A stretch of DNA of 64,000 bases, from the NCBI GenBank assembly GCA_030696775.1, contig JAUYRN010000033.1:1-64000 (forward strand), given 5' to 3'. This document shows positions 27,634-38,019 of this stretch, one piece after another. Position 1 is the first letter of the stretch. Every line of letters starts with the position of its first letter. The translations under genes and the position numbers were made by a program. This DNA is from Sulfuricurvum sp. (GTDB lineage Bacteria; Campylobacterota; Campylobacteria; Campylobacterales; Sulfurimonadaceae). The notes beneath the pieces are model-generated. The model had not been told where the DNA came from and made no database searches. It saw only the letters and a program-made list of their open reading frames with translations.

Positions 27634-28788
27634 ATGAAAATTGCCATCGTTGAAGATGATATTAATATGCGTAAATCACTCGAAATTGCTATGGCAGAGT
27701 ATCCGCATTTCGAGGTACATACTTTTAAAAATCCCAAAGACGCTCTAAAAAAATTGGATGAATCATTTGAACTTATCATCAGTGACATCAACATGCCCGG
27801 GATGGACGGCATTGAGTTTGCCAAAACATTAGCTGGAAAATATGAAATTATCTTTATAACGGGCAATGCAACTCTTTCAAAAGCCATCGAATCCATTCAA
27901 CTTGGTGTCAAAGATTTTCTCCTTAAACCTTTCGAAATTGAAACTCTCGTAGCTGCCATCGAACGAAGCGCTACGGTGCAAAAAAAGGCAAAAAAAGCTG
28001 CCCCAAAATGTACACTGAAATCCGGCTCATTTTTAGGAACTTCTCCTGCCCTTGAAAAACTTCTCTCCTATATTAACAAAGCGGCACGAACGGATGCCAG
28101 CATACTGTTACTGGGTGAAAGTGGTGTAGGAAAAGAAGTTTTTGCGTGTCACATTCACGAAAAATCATCTCGATTTGACAAACCATTTATCGCTATAAAC
28201 ATGGCTGCCATTCCTGAAAATTTGATCGAAAGTGAACTTTTCGGATTTGAAAAAGGTTCTTTTACCGATGCAATAGAAACCAAAATAGGACAATTCGAGC
28301 TTGCCAGCGGAGGGACCCTCTTTTTGGATGAAATAGCAGAAATGCCCTATTCTCTCCAAGCAAAACTGTTACGAGTATTGCAAGAACGTGAAATCAGACG
28401 CCTTGGCTCCTCTAAAAGTATTAAAATTGACGTTCGTATCATTTGCGCCACCAATGCAAACCTGCAACAAAATATTCAAGATGGAAAGTTTAGAGAAGAT
28501 CTTTATTACCGACTCAACACTATCCCTCTGATTATCCCTCCCTTACGTGAACGCCGTGAAGAAATACTTTCGATTGCAACTTCTGTATTAGGACAAAACT
28601 GTATCCAATATAATTTTTGCTCGAAAAGCTTTAATGATGAAGCGAAAGCTGCCTTACAGCTCTATACCTGGCCCGGAAATATCCGTGAACTTATCTCTGT
28701 AGTTGAACGTGCTGCCATACTCAGTGATGGAGATTGCATCGGTGTGAATGATCTTTTTTTAGAAGCCAGAGGGTTTGGGAGAATTTAA
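27634..28788 (+). CDS. flgR: sigma-54-dependent flagellar response regulator FlgR
   Basis: The 384-residue NtrC-like activator has a receiver domain (Asp51 in IISDINMPGMDG, Lys in DFLLKPFE) and an AAA+ domain (Walker A GESGVGKE, Walker B GGTLFLDEIAE). The sigma-54 contact loop reads GSFTDA instead of the consensus GAFTGA. The protein ends about 25 residues after WPGNIRELISVVERAAIL, so the Fis-type DNA-binding domain is missing; Helicobacter pylori FlgR is likewise without one and acts from solution. It probably turns on rod-hook flagellar genes with RpoN and an FlgS kinase encoded elsewhere. Confidence 0.9.
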   Translation: MKIAIVEDDINMRKSLEIAMAEYPHFEVHTFKNPKDALKKLDESFELIISDINMPGMDGIEFAKTLAGKYEIIFITGNATLSKAIESIQLGVKDFLLKPFEIETLVAAIERSATVQKKAKKAAPKCTLKSGSFLGTSPALEKLLSYINKAARTDASILLLGESGVGKEVFACHIHEKSSRFDKPFIAINMAAIPENLIESELFGFEKGSFTDAIETKIGQFELASGGTLFLDEIAEMPYSLQAKLLRVLQEREIRRLGSSKSIKIDVRIICATNANLQQNIQDGKFREDLYYRLNTIPLIIPPLRERREEILSIATSVLGQNCIQYNFCSKSFNDEAKAALQLYTWPGNIRELISVVERAAILSDGDCIGVNDLFLEARGFGRI

Positions 28789-28792
28789 CACT

Positions 28793-28842
28793 CCGTTCGG
28801 TTGAACTATGAACATACCCTTCGACAGGCTCAGGGCGAACGG
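28793..28842 (+). repeat. REP-like repeat, copy 1
   Basis: CCGTTCG at 28793 and CGAACGG ending at 28842 are inverted ends; between them lies ACCCTTCGACAGGCTCAGGG. A second copy with the same ends and the same core is at 60377-60420. This resembles the widespread repeat with the core TTCGACAGGCTCAGGGCGAA found in many bacterial genomes. It sits between flgR and asd. Confidence 0.75.
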
Positions 28843-28879
28843 GATAAAAACATTCAATCACTTAAAAGCCATCATCCGC

Positions 28880-28885
28880 TATAAT
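28880..28885 (+). promoter_or_regulatory. -10 box of asd
   Basis: TATAAT within GCTATAATCGC at 28880-28885, 35 bases before the asd ATG. No clear -35. It would start the asd - yqhA-like - hemE - radical SAM unit. Confidence 0.5.
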
Positions 28886-28919
28886 CGCAAAATTATTATC
28901 CACTTTTAGGAAATTGTCC

Positions 28920-29948
28920 ATGAAACTTTATAACGTTGCAATTGTAGGTGCCAGCGGTGCTGTCGGTGAAGAAATCTTGCGTGTTTTTGAGGAGATTGAT
29001 TTTCCATTCGCAAAAATCGTACCTCTTGCCAGTGCACGAAGCGTTGGTAAAACTGTCACTTTTAATAATGAAGAACTACCGATTCAAGAACTGACAAAGA
29101 CGATTTTTGATGAAGAAAACATTGAAATAGCTCTCTTTAGTGCCGGTGGAAATATTTCAGCAGAATTTGCACCGTATGCGGCAGCAGCTGGTGCCGTTGT
29201 CATTGACAACACAAGTCACTTTCGTATGTTTGAAGATGTTCCTCTCGTCGTCCCTGAAGTTAATCCTGAAGATATCGCTCAATGGCGTAATCGCGGAATC
29301 ATTGCCAATCCGAACTGTTCCACTATCCAAATGGTTCAAGCCCTTAAGCCACTCGATGATGCCTATGACTTGCAGCGCATTGATGTCAGCACCTATCAAG
29401 CGACATCAGGTGCAGGCAAATCCGCAATGGAAGAGCTCGTTGAACAAATGCAAGCTTTTTTCGCTTTCAAACTCGATGATACCCAGCCAAAAAAATTCCC
29501 TCATCGCATCGCACTCAATGCTATTCCTCAAATCGATTCTTTTACCGATACAGGCTATACAAAAGAAGAACTAAAAATGGTGAATGAGACACAAAAAATC
29601 CTGCACAAAGATATCGAAGTCAGTGCAACATGTGTACGTATTCCGACGTTACGAGGCCATGCAGAAACGCTTACTCTTACCTTTGACGGCGCAGTCAATG
29701 CCGACGAAGCACGTGAACTTTTACGCAAAGCGCCGAACATTATTATTTTAGATACCCCTGAAGAGAGTATTTATCCAATGCCATCTTTGTGCATGGATCA
29801 AAATGAAACGTTTGTAGGGCGTATCCGTAACGATTTATATCGTGAAAATGTTCTTCACTTATGGGTTGTTGCAGACAATCTACGCGTAGGTGCTGCTACC
29901 AATGCCGTACGAATTGCCCAAAAATGGGTAGAAATGCAAGGAGAATAA
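28920..29948 (+). CDS. asd: aspartate-semialdehyde dehydrogenase
   Basis: Asd (342 residues from this start) reduces aspartyl phosphate to aspartate semialdehyde for lysine, threonine, methionine and cell-wall diaminopimelate. GASGAVGEEILR is the NADP loop and NPNCSTIQM holds the catalytic cysteine. I use ATG 28920, 8 bases after AGGA, rather than an in-frame TTG two codons earlier. The yqhA-like gene follows after 1 base. Confidence 0.96.
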   Translation: MKLYNVAIVGASGAVGEEILRVFEEIDFPFAKIVPLASARSVGKTVTFNNEELPIQELTKTIFDEENIEIALFSAGGNISAEFAPYAAAAGAVVIDNTSHFRMFEDVPLVVPEVNPEDIAQWRNRGIIANPNCSTIQMVQALKPLDDAYDLQRIDVSTYQATSGAGKSAMEELVEQMQAFFAFKLDDTQPKKFPHRIALNAIPQIDSFTDTGYTKEELKMVNETQKILHKDIEVSATCVRIPTLRGHAETLTLTFDGAVNADEARELLRKAPNIIILDTPEESIYPMPSLCMDQNETFVGRIRNDLYRENVLHLWVVADNLRVGAATNAVRIAQKWVEMQGE

Positions 29949-29949
29949 G

Positions 29950-30474
29950 ATGAATTTCATTGAAACATTATTTGAAAAGGGACTATGGAGTTCACGATTT
30001 ATTATTATCTTGGCAGTCGTTTTCGGTCTTCTTGGGGCTATTGTCCTCTTTGCTATTGCCAGTTTTGATATTTATTACACTACAGCCTATGTTATCAATA
30101 CCTATCTCACTCATGCACACCCTGAAGGCTTCCACGAACAAGTAGTCGGTGGTATTATCGGGGCGGTTGACTTGTACCTCATCGGCGTGGTTATGATTAT
30201 TTTCTCTTTTGGTTTGTATGAACTGTTTATCTCAGACATCGATCCTGCAAAAGATGAACATGGAAAAGAAAACCAACTTTTAGCCGTTCATTCACTCGAT
30301 CAGCTTAAAGACAAAATTTCTAAAGTTATTGTCATGGTTCTCGTTGTCGGTTTTTTTCAAAAAGTAGGACATACGGTATTTACTGGAGCATTAGAGTTAT
30401 TGTATCTCGCCCTCTCGATCACCGCCGTTGCCGTTGGTCTTTATTTCTTAAGTAAAGTAGGACATCATGAGTAA
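29950..30474 (+). CDS. YqhA/UPF0114 family membrane protein
   Basis: The 174-residue protein has four hydrophobic segments (about 17-38, 62-85, 115-135, 145-165) with the family motifs [17 protein letters not shown] and [20 protein letters not shown]. Its function is unknown. The gene is between asd (1 base) and hemE (8-base overlap). Confidence 0.85.
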   Translation: MNFIETLFEKGLWSSRFIIILAVVFGLLGAIVLFAIASFDIYYTTAYVINTYLTHAHPEGFHEQVVGGIIGAVDLYLIGVVMIIFSFGLYELFISDIDPAKDEHGKENQLLAVHSLDQLKDKISKVIVMVLVVGFFQKVGHTVFTGALELLYLALSITAVAVGLYFLSKVGHHE

Positions 30475-31507
30475 AATTTTTGTAGATGCATGTTTTGGAA
30501 AAGAAACACCCCATACTCCAGTATGGATGATGCGCCAAGCGGGACGTTATCTCCCTGAATACATGGAAGTACGAAAACGTGCCGGAAATTTTTTAAATCT
30601 TTGCCATGCTCCCGATATGGCTGCTGAAGTTAGTATTCAGCCACTGGATATCGTAGGCGTTGATGCCGCCATTTTATTCAGCGATATTTTAGTCGTTCCT
30701 AATGAAATGGGAATGAAGCTCGATTTTATCAATGGCGAAGGACCGGTTTTTGAAAAACCGATCACGTGCGAAGAAGATCTAGATGCTCTTATCGGTGGAG
30801 ATGAAGCCGCTTCAAAACTCACTTACGTGTATGATACGATCAAGCTTTTACGCACACAGCTGGATGCACGTGGTGATGATAAAGCATTAATCGGATTTAC
30901 CGGTGCTCCATGGACTCTTGCTACCTACATGATCGAAGGGCATGGGACAAAAACGTACAATATTTGTAAAAAAATGATGTACTCTAATCCAGAACTTCTT
31001 CATAAAATACTCAAAAAAGTAACCGAAGTCGTCAAACTTTACATGGAAAAGCAAATTCAATCGGGTATCGATGTTGTTCAAATCTTCGACAGTTGGGCTG
31101 CTGCGATTGAGCCTAGCAAATACGACGAATTTTCATGGAGCTATATGGTTGAGATTGCAGAGTATCTTAAAACCAAATACCCGCACATCCCTGTTATTAT
31201 GTTCCCCAAAGGGGTTCCTGCCTTTTTAGATCACGTCTATGGAAATTTCGATGTTTTCGGCGTCGACTGGAGCACTCCTATGGCATTGGCTAAAGAAAAA
31301 TTGGGTGATCGTTATGTTCTCCAAGGTAACATGGAGCCATGCCGTTTGTACTCCAAAGAAGAAACAACTGCATCCGTCGAAGCACTCCAAGAAATCATGG
31401 GTGGAAAACGCCATATCTTTAACCTAGGTCACGGAATTCTCCCTGATGTCCCCGTTGAAAATGCAAAACACTTTGTCCGTGAGTGCCAACGAGTCAGTAA
31501 AAAATAA
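30467..31507 (+). CDS. hemE: uroporphyrinogen decarboxylase
   Basis: HemE (346 residues) converts uroporphyrinogen III to coproporphyrinogen III in haem synthesis. [15 protein letters not shown] near residue 20 has the substrate arginines, [12 protein letters not shown] the catalytic aspartate, and [16 protein letters not shown] and [14 protein letters not shown] are conserved. It draws on the same intermediate as the SUMT enzyme of the sulfate operon. The start overlaps the upstream gene by 8 bases. Confidence 0.97.
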   Translation: MSKIFVDACFGKETPHTPVWMMRQAGRYLPEYMEVRKRAGNFLNLCHAPDMAAEVSIQPLDIVGVDAAILFSDILVVPNEMGMKLDFINGEGPVFEKPITCEEDLDALIGGDEAASKLTYVYDTIKLLRTQLDARGDDKALIGFTGAPWTLATYMIEGHGTKTYNICKKMMYSNPELLHKILKKVTEVVKLYMEKQIQSGIDVVQIFDSWAAAIEPSKYDEFSWSYMVEIAEYLKTKYPHIPVIMFPKGVPAFLDHVYGNFDVFGVDWSTPMALAKEKLGDRYVLQGNMEPCRLYSKEETTASVEALQEIMGGKRHIFNLGHGILPDVPVENAKHFVRECQRVSKK

Positions 31508-31508
31508 C

Positions 31509-32468
31509 ATGAGTACCATCTTCGGTCCCGTCCATTCACGTCGCTTTGGCGTGTCGCTTGGGATTGATCTTTCTTCTTCTACTAAGCAATGCAATTTTGA
31601 TTGTCTTTACTGTGAACTTACCCCTATGCAAGCCATCAAAGTACAACATACCGTAACCAGTACAGAAACAATCCTCCATGATTTAAAAAAAGCCCTTCAA
31701 AACCACCCCAATATCGATGTCATCACCCTAACTGCTAACGGTGAACCGACCATGTATCCTTATTTAAATGAACTCATCACCGGGATTGATGCTGTCAAGG
31801 GAAATATTCAGACTCTCATCCTCTCTAACAGTGCCTCTTTGAGTGATAAAAATATTTTTAATGCACTATTACGCCTTGATCAAGTTAAACTCTCCCTCGA
31901 TGCCGCCACCCCAGAAATATTTCGTAAAATTGACCGCCCTGCTGAAGGGATCGAGATTACCGATATTATTCATGCCATCCAACGCTTTTCACACACTTTT
32001 AAAGGTAAACTTTTTATCGAGATTCTTTTCGTTCGCGGACTTAACAACACACCCAAAGAAGTAATGGAACTTAATTCTGCATTGCAAAATGTCCAATGCG
32101 AACGTATCGACATCGGTACCATCGACAGACCGCCAGCCTATCCGGTACAAGGATTAGAATTCAAAGAACTCTATGAACTCTCACACTATTTTGATCCCTC
32201 TTTACCTATTCATATCGTTTCACGTACCCATGCAACCGCGACACCTTCACATTATTCATCCAATGAAATACTAACAACACTCGATAAACGTCCACTAACC
32301 GACGATGACATCAACGCTCTTTTCGACGAAGAATCCAAAAAACAGTTCCATATCCTTCTAAATGAAGGAAAAATAACCCAAATTGAACGCTCAAATATCA
32401 TTTTTTACCTCCCTTTCGAAAATAGTGCAAGAAAACGACAAAAATCGCTCAAAAATCTTGACAATTAA
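31509..32468 (+). CDS. radical SAM protein (COG0731-like)
   Basis: The 319-residue protein begins IFGPVHSRRFGVSLGIDLS, then the cluster motif CNFDCLYC (C-x3-C-x2-C), and later LTANGEPTMYPYL and VKLSLDAATPEIFRKIDRPAEG. This matches a group of stand-alone radical SAM proteins related to wybutosine/TYW1-like enzymes; the reaction is unknown. I start at 31509, two bases after the hemE stop, since homology begins there; an ATG at 31446 inside hemE would add an unrelated extension. The tRNA-Asn promoter overlaps its last codons. Confidence 0.82.
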   Translation: MSTIFGPVHSRRFGVSLGIDLSSSTKQCNFDCLYCELTPMQAIKVQHTVTSTETILHDLKKALQNHPNIDVITLTANGEPTMYPYLNELITGIDAVKGNIQTLILSNSASLSDKNIFNALLRLDQVKLSLDAATPEIFRKIDRPAEGIEITDIIHAIQRFSHTFKGKLFIEILFVRGLNNTPKEVMELNSALQNVQCERIDIGTIDRPPAYPVQGLEFKELYELSHYFDPSLPIHIVSRTHATATPSHYSSNEILTTLDKRPLTDDDINALFDEESKKQFHILLNEGKITQIERSNIIFYLPFENSARKRQKSLKNLDN

Positions 32469-32486
32469 GACAAAGCTCACTATAAT
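32458..32486 (+). promoter_or_regulatory. promoter of tRNA-Asn
   Basis: TTGACA (32458-32463) and TATAAT (32481-32486) with 17 bases between are a perfect consensus pair, 18 bases before the tRNA. The -35 lies inside the last codons of the radical SAM gene. Confidence 0.85.
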
Positions 32487-32503
32487 TACGACCTCTTAAA
32501 CAT

Positions 32504-32578
32504 TCCGGATTAGCTCAGCGGTAGAGTAGGTGACTGTTAATCACTTGGTCACTGGTTCGAATCCAGTATCCGGAGCCA
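32504..32578 (+). tRNA. tRNA-Asn (GTT)
   Basis: Cloverleaf from TCCGGAT (32504-32510) to ATCCGGA-G-CCA (32568-32578). The anticodon loop CTGTTAA gives GTT. The D arm GCTCAGCGGTAGAGT and T arm CTGGTTCGAATCCAG are regular. CCA is encoded. The following 190 bases up to galU hold no gene; an AT-rich leader with a possible -10 GATAAT at 32685-32690 is all I see. Confidence 0.95.
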
Positions 32579-32770
32579 CACTTTTAAACCAATCATAAAA
32601 AAACTCCCACAAACCCTTTGTTTTATTGACTGAAATGCGATATTTTCATCTCCATAAAAAGACTTTTCTTAAGCCAATTAATGGGATAATACTTTTTTAT
32701 TTCATTCTTATTTTATGTGAAATATTGTTTCAATTTCTAACAAAAATTATTTAAAAATTTTGGAGATTTA

Positions 32771-33610
32771 ATGAAAAAATCATCCCCTATCTCCGTGTGT
32801 CTTTTTCCAGCTGCTGGTTATGGAACCCGCTTTTTGCCCGTTACTAAAGCAATGCCCAAAGAGATGCTCCCCGTCTTAACCAAACCTCTCATCCAATACG
32901 GTGTCGAAGAGGCAATGGATGCTGGGATGAACACTATGGCCATCGTCACTGGTCGTGGAAAACGGGCTATTGAAGATCATTTTGATGTCAGTTATGAACT
33001 CGAACATCAGATCAAAGGAACATCAAAAGAAAAAATGCTTGCTGACATCCGTCATATCATTGACAAATGTACCTTTTCATATACCCGTCAAGTAGAGATG
33101 AAAGGGCTTGGGCATGCTATTCTCACAGGAGAAACACTGATCGGAGATCAACCTTTTGCCGTTATTTTAGCGGATGATTTATGTGTCAATGACCAGGAGG
33201 GAGTGCTCACCCAAATGGTTGAGCTTTACAAAAAATATCAATGCTCCATCGTTGCCATAGAAGAGATAGATCCCTCTCAAACGGATAAATACGGGGTGAT
33301 TGCAGGGGAAGAGATTGAACCCGGAATTTACCGCGTCAGCACAATGGTAGAAAAACCCGCTCCCGCCGATGCTCCAACAAACATGGCGATCATAGGACGT
33401 TATATTCTCACTCCTGATATTTTTGACATTATCCGAACGACTCAACCGGGCAAAGGGGGAGAAATTCAAATCACCGACGCTCTCATGGAACAAGCTAAAT
33501 CTGGAAATGTTATCGCCTATAAATTTCGTGGTAAACGCTATGACTGCGGAAGCATCGACGGCTACGTCCAAGCCACAATTGAACTCTATGAAAAAGGAAA
33601 GAAACAATGA
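32771..33610 (+). CDS. galU: UTP-glucose-1-phosphate uridylyltransferase
   Basis: GalU (279 residues) makes UDP-glucose. [22 protein letters not shown] is the nucleotide-binding start, [10 protein letters not shown] and [10 protein letters not shown] are typical, and [22 protein letters not shown] closes the fold. TTTGGAG precedes the ATG by 6 bases. It opens the plus-strand arm of the glycan locus and overlaps rfbA by 4 bases. UDP-glucose would feed the GtrB-like and core glycosyltransferases. Confidence 0.95.
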   Translation: MKKSSPISVCLFPAAGYGTRFLPVTKAMPKEMLPVLTKPLIQYGVEEAMDAGMNTMAIVTGRGKRAIEDHFDVSYELEHQIKGTSKEKMLADIRHIIDKCTFSYTRQVEMKGLGHAILTGETLIGDQPFAVILADDLCVNDQEGVLTQMVELYKKYQCSIVAIEEIDPSQTDKYGVIAGEEIEPGIYRVSTMVEKPAPADAPTNMAIIGRYILTPDIFDIIRTTQPGKGGEIQITDALMEQAKSGNVIAYKFRGKRYDCGSIDGYVQATIELYEKGKKQ

Positions 33611-34497
33611 AAGGGATCATCCTAGCAGGCGGCAGCGGAACGCGCCTTTACCCCATCACCAAAGGGGTGAGTAAACAGCTCGTCCCCATCTATGATAAGC
33701 CTATGGTCTATTATCCACTTTCAGTGCTCATGCTTGCAGGAATCACAGAAGTCCTTATCATTTCTACTCCTACTGATTTACCACGTTTTGAAGAGCTTCT
33801 AGGGGATGGTAGCGATATCGGGATGCGTTTTGAGTATTGTGTACAACCCTCTCCAGATGGTTTGGCTCAAGCCTTTATCTTGGGTGCGGACTTTATCGGA
33901 AACGATGATGTCTGTCTGGTACTGGGCGATAATATTTTCCACGGTCATGGTCTCACCAAATTATTAGCACAATCGGTACGCAATGTCACCGAGTATAAAA
34001 AAGCAACCGTATTTGGTTACTGGGTCAAAGATCCTGAGCGGTATGGGGTTGCCGAGTTTGATAAAGAGGGAAATGTTCTCTCTATCGAAGAAAAACCTGC
34101 CAAGCCTAAAAGTTCTTATGCCGTTATTGGGCTTTATTTTTATCCCAACAGTGTTGTTGAAATCGCTAAAAATATCAAACCTTCTGATCGTGGCGAGCTT
34201 GAAATCACTACGGTCAATCAAAAATATTTAGCTAAAAACGCTCTCAAAGTAGAACTCATGGGGCGCGGGTTTGCATGGCTCGATACAGGTACGCATGAAA
34301 GCTTGCTCGAAGCCAGCATGTTCATCCAAACCATCGAAAATCGTCAAGGGCTCAAAGTCGCCTGTCTCGAAGAAATCGCTTTTGAAATGGGATACATTTC
34401 CAAAGAAAAACTTTTAGAATTAGCAAAACCTCTCTCTAAAAACCAATACGGTCAATACCTGATCCGTAGAGCCAATGAAGGGAAAGTAGGAGAATGA
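33607..34497 (+). CDS. rfbA: glucose-1-phosphate thymidylyltransferase
   Basis: RfbA/RmlA (296 residues) makes dTDP-glucose, step 1 of dTDP-L-rhamnose. [20 protein letters not shown] is the catalytic loop, then [29 protein letters not shown] and [14 protein letters not shown]. It overlaps galU and rfbC by 4 bases each, so it is co-translated with both. Confidence 0.97.
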   Translation: MKGIILAGGSGTRLYPITKGVSKQLVPIYDKPMVYYPLSVLMLAGITEVLIISTPTDLPRFEELLGDGSDIGMRFEYCVQPSPDGLAQAFILGADFIGNDDVCLVLGDNIFHGHGLTKLLAQSVRNVTEYKKATVFGYWVKDPERYGVAEFDKEGNVLSIEEKPAKPKSSYAVIGLYFYPNSVVEIAKNIKPSDRGELEITTVNQKYLAKNALKVELMGRGFAWLDTGTHESLLEASMFIQTIENRQGLKVACLEEIAFEMGYISKEKLLELAKPLSKNQYGQYLIRRANEGKVGE

Positions 34498-35084
34498 CTT
34501 TTACCCGTACAGCAATACCTGATGTAATACTCATCGATCCCAAAGTGCATGGCGATGCGCGAGGCTATTTCGTCGAAACCTTTCGTGCCGATAAGCTTGA
34601 GGCATTTTTAGGTTTTCATATCCCGTTTTGCCAAGACAATGAGTCTAAAAGCTCGTATGGAGTGCTACGCGGATTGCACTATCAGCTTCCTCCCTTTGCA
34701 CAAACCAAACTCGTACGCGTAATAGAGGGTGAAGTTCTCGATGTTGCTGTCGATATACGTGAGGGCTCCCCTACTTTCGGTCAACACGTAGCGGTTCGTC
34801 TTTCAGGTGAGAACAAACGCCAGATGCTTATTCCTCGCGGGTTTGCTCACGGATTTGTTGTCCTCTCTGAACAATGCACCTTCGCGTACAAAGTCGATAA
34901 CTACTATAGCCCAGAATGTGATCGCGGTATGGCCTTTGATGATCCTGCTTTAAATATTGACTGGATAGTCGAAAAAGCTCAACTGCAACTTTCTGCTAAA
35001 GATACAGTGCAACCAAGCTTTGCCAATGCAGATCACTTTGACTTTAGTGAAAACCTCTACACGCTAAAGGGTACAGATGTCTAA
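34494..35084 (+). CDS. rfbC: dTDP-4-dehydrorhamnose 3,5-epimerase
   Basis: RfbC/RmlC (196 residues) is the cupin epimerase, step 3 of the rhamnose pathway. [31 protein letters not shown] (with the catalytic His) and [14 protein letters not shown] are diagnostic. The C-terminal 15 residues are not conserved. It overlaps rfbD by 8 bases. Confidence 0.96.
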   Translation: MTFTRTAIPDVILIDPKVHGDARGYFVETFRADKLEAFLGFHIPFCQDNESKSSYGVLRGLHYQLPPFAQTKLVRVIEGEVLDVAVDIREGSPTFGQHVAVRLSGENKRQMLIPRGFAHGFVVLSEQCTFAYKVDNYYSPECDRGMAFDDPALNIDWIVEKAQLQLSAKDTVQPSFANADHFDFSENLYTLKGTDV

Positions 35085-35946
35085 AATTCTCGTAACCGGA
35101 GCAAATGGACAGCTTGGAAACGAATTACATGCCATTCACACTCTTTATCCCCAGCACGATTTTACCTTTGCCGATCGTAACACGCTGGATCTAGCCAATC
35201 TTTGCAAACTGGAAGATTATTTTGAGGATAAAACATTTGACGCCATCATCAATTGTGCCGCTTACACTGCTGTGGATAAGGCGGAGAGTGATGAAGAGCT
35301 TGCTAACACAATCAATCATCGTGCCGTCTCATTGCTTGCAAAAATTGCTAAAAAGAAAGATATTGCACTCATTCACGTTTCAACCGACTATGTCTTTGAC
35401 GGCAAAAACTACCGTCCTTACATCGAAACCGACCCCACCGATCCGCAAGGGGTTTACGGACGAACCAAACGTGATGGTGAGAACGCCATTTTAGACGTTG
35501 CACCCAAAAACACACTCATCCTTCGTACGTCTTGGGTCTATTCGTCCTTTGGAGCTAACTTTGTAAAAACCATGCTTCGATTAGGTAAAGAACGAGATTC
35601 GCTTGGGGTAATCTTCGATCAGGTCGGAACTCCAACCTACGCACGCACTTTAGCCAAAGCAATTTTAAATATTCTTCCACAAATCAACAATACAACACCT
35701 GAGATTTATCACTATAGTAACGAAGGTGCCATCAGCTGGTATGATTTTGCTCACGCCATATTCGAACTCTCAAATATCAAATGCCATCTAAATCCCATTA
35801 CCACCGATCAATACCCGACACCTGCAAAACGACCTCATTACAGCCTGCTCAACAAAGCAAAAATAAAAAATGACTTTGAAATCACTATCCTTTATTGGAG
35901 AGATGCGCTCAAAGAGTGTTTAAACGAATTAGGAGAAACAATATGA
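35077..35946 (+). CDS. rfbD: dTDP-4-dehydrorhamnose reductase
   Basis: RfbD/RmlD (289 residues) makes dTDP-L-rhamnose with NAD(P)H. VTGANGQLGNELH is the nucleotide loop, STDYVFDGKNYRPYIE with VYGRTKRDGE carries the Y-x3-K pair, and LRTSWVYSSFGANFVKTML is conserved. It overlaps rfbB by 4 bases. Confidence 0.96.
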   Translation: MSKILVTGANGQLGNELHAIHTLYPQHDFTFADRNTLDLANLCKLEDYFEDKTFDAIINCAAYTAVDKAESDEELANTINHRAVSLLAKIAKKKDIALIHVSTDYVFDGKNYRPYIETDPTDPQGVYGRTKRDGENAILDVAPKNTLILRTSWVYSSFGANFVKTMLRLGKERDSLGVIFDQVGTPTYARTLAKAILNILPQINNTTPEIYHYSNEGAISWYDFAHAIFELSNIKCHLNPITTDQYPTPAKRPHYSLLNKAKIKNDFEITILYWRDALKECLNELGETI

Positions 35947-36965
35947 AAACTATTTTAGTCACCGGATGCGCCGGATTTATCGGAAGCAACTTCGTCCCTT
36001 ACTTTTTAGACAAATATCCAGAAGTTCGTCTCATTAACCTAGACCTTCTCACTTATGCCGGCGATATGGCAAATCTCTCTGATGCACCACAAAGCGATCG
36101 TCATATCTTCATCCAAGGAGACATTTGTAACCGTCCTCTTGTCGAGTCACTTTTTACCCAATACGACATTCGTGGAGTGATTCATTTTGCTGCTGAGAGT
36201 CACGTCGATAACAGCATCAAAAATCCAGGTGTATTTGTCCAAACCAACGTCAACGGAAGTTTTATCCTCATCGATGTTGCGTACAAAACATGGATGGAAA
36301 AACCATTTGTTTACAAAGCAGACTATGAGGAATGTAGATTTCACCATATCAGTACCGATGAAGTCTATGGAACGCTAGGAGAAACAGGACTCTTTACTGA
36401 GGAGACATCCTACGCACCCAACAGCCCTTACAGTGCATCCAAAGCAGGAAGCGATATGATCGTCCGCAGTTACCACCATACCTACGGCATGAACACTGTC
36501 ATCACTAACTGTTCGAACAACTATGGTCCAAAACAGCATAATGAAAAACTTATTCCGACCGTTATCCGAAAAGCACTAGCAGGTGAAAATATCCCTGTCT
36601 ACGGTGACGGTAAAAACATCCGTGACTGGCTCTATGTATTAGACCACTGCAAAGGGATCGATCTCGTCTATCATAACGGAAGATCCGGTGAAGTCTATAA
36701 CATCGGCGGACGCAATGAGCGCAATAATAATCAAATTGTTGAACGTATTTGTAGCCTTTTAGATGAAATGGCTCCTCGTCATGACACTAAAAGCTATAAA
36801 GAGCTCATCACCTACGTAGAAGACCGTGCCGGACACGACCGTCGTTATGCTATCGATGCTACCAAGCTCGAAAATGAACTGGGATGGAAAGCTCAGGAGA
36901 CGTTTGATACGGGGATTGTGAAAACTATCGAGTGGTATCTAAAAAAATATAGCCAAGATATTTAA
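35943..36965 (+). CDS. rfbB: dTDP-glucose 4,6-dehydratase
   Basis: RfbB/RmlB (340 residues) catalyses step 2 of the rhamnose pathway. VTGCAGFIGSNFVPYFL binds NAD, HISTDEVYGTLGE is the Thr-Asp-Glu catalytic region and YSASKAGSDM the Y-x3-K. RDWLYVLDHCKGI and EDRAGHDRRYAID are diagnostic. I start at 35943 (ATGA overlap with rfbD); an upstream in-frame ATG at 35895 lies deep in rfbD. With rfbA, C and D the pathway is complete. Confidence 0.97.
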   Translation: MKTILVTGCAGFIGSNFVPYFLDKYPEVRLINLDLLTYAGDMANLSDAPQSDRHIFIQGDICNRPLVESLFTQYDIRGVIHFAAESHVDNSIKNPGVFVQTNVNGSFILIDVAYKTWMEKPFVYKADYEECRFHHISTDEVYGTLGETGLFTEETSYAPNSPYSASKAGSDMIVRSYHHTYGMNTVITNCSNNYGPKQHNEKLIPTVIRKALAGENIPVYGDGKNIRDWLYVLDHCKGIDLVYHNGRSGEVYNIGGRNERNNNQIVERICSLLDEMAPRHDTKSYKELITYVEDRAGHDRRYAIDATKLENELGWKAQETFDTGIVKTIEWYLKKYSQDI

Positions 36966-36967
36966 AT

Positions 36968-37987
36968 ATGCCTATTTTAAAAGACGTTAAACGAGTACTT
37001 ATTCTTCGCTGTGGAGCATTAGGAGATCTTGTCTATGCTTCCAGCGCAGTCGATGCAATAAGAGCTCAATATGGGGAAAATATCATTATCGATCTTATCA
37101 CTACTCCAGGAACAGCTAAGCTCTTTGAATGTGACCCTCGCGTAAATCAAATCTTTCATCTCAAGCACAAAAAGCTACCTATTTGGCTCAGTCCTCAAAA
37201 ACGTAATATTATTCGACATTCCAAAAAACATCCTTATGATTTGCTTATTTCATTAGAATTTGGCAAGCAATTTAAAAGCCTAATCAAAGGGGTTCACGCA
37301 ACTCATAAGACAGGGATGGGAATATTAGAGACCAATCTCAACACAAATATGAATCGAGGTGAGGCCACTAAGCAATATTATCGTGACATCATAGATCCAT
37401 CTATCCTCTTAATTTCGAAGCCGATTCTTTTTGGTTCAGCAATCAAACAACTTAAAAGTAAAACTACTTTACCAAACGACTATCTTGTTATTGCTCCAAG
37501 TAACTCTCACAATCAAAAGAAAGGGCTAAACTACCGGGCATGGCCGTTTGAACATTGGAAATCACTCATCAAAACACTCTCGGCACATACCTCTATTGTT
37601 ATTGTCGGTGCACGTGGAGAAGAGGTTTTTTTCGATCACATTAAACCTTATCCCATAAATGTAATTGATTTAGTAGGATTACTTTCAATTTCTGAACTCA
37701 TCACTACCGTTAAACATGCGAGTGGACTTATTTGCACAGATTCCGCTACAGGACACATCGGAGCAGCCGTCGATACTCCAACATTTGTATTAATGGGACC
37801 AAATAACCCCATCACAGATAGCCCTTATCAAAGTGATACCAATGCCGTCTATCCAATCTCTTTAAAACTCCCCTGCTCTCCGTGTTATAAAACAGAAACA
37901 ATGAAACAATGCCAAGATAATATCTGCATGAGTCAAATAACACCGGCAATACTTTTAGAGTCGTTAAAATTAGCCAAAGTTTTATAA
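36968..37987 (+). CDS. glycosyltransferase family 9 (heptosyltransferase-like)
   Basis: The 339-residue protein starts RVLILRCGALGDLVYASSAVDAIRA, the GT9 acceptor-binding loop. Later come APSNSHNQKKGLNYRAWP, SGLICTDSATGHIGAAVDTPTFVLMGP (nucleotide-sugar site) and a cysteine-rich C-terminal segment (LPCSPCYKTETMKQCQDNICM). It probably adds heptose or a related sugar to the lipid A core. It starts 2 bases after rfbB. Confidence 0.85.
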   Translation: MPILKDVKRVLILRCGALGDLVYASSAVDAIRAQYGENIIIDLITTPGTAKLFECDPRVNQIFHLKHKKLPIWLSPQKRNIIRHSKKHPYDLLISLEFGKQFKSLIKGVHATHKTGMGILETNLNTNMNRGEATKQYYRDIIDPSILLISKPILFGSAIKQLKSKTTLPNDYLVIAPSNSHNQKKGLNYRAWPFEHWKSLIKTLSAHTSIVIVGARGEEVFFDHIKPYPINVIDLVGLLSISELITTVKHASGLICTDSATGHIGAAVDTPTFVLMGPNNPITDSPYQSDTNAVYPISLKLPCSPCYKTETMKQCQDNICMSQITPAILLESLKLAKVL

Positions 37988-38019
37988 AATGTCACCAATA
38001 CTTTCAGGAGAAATTTTCA

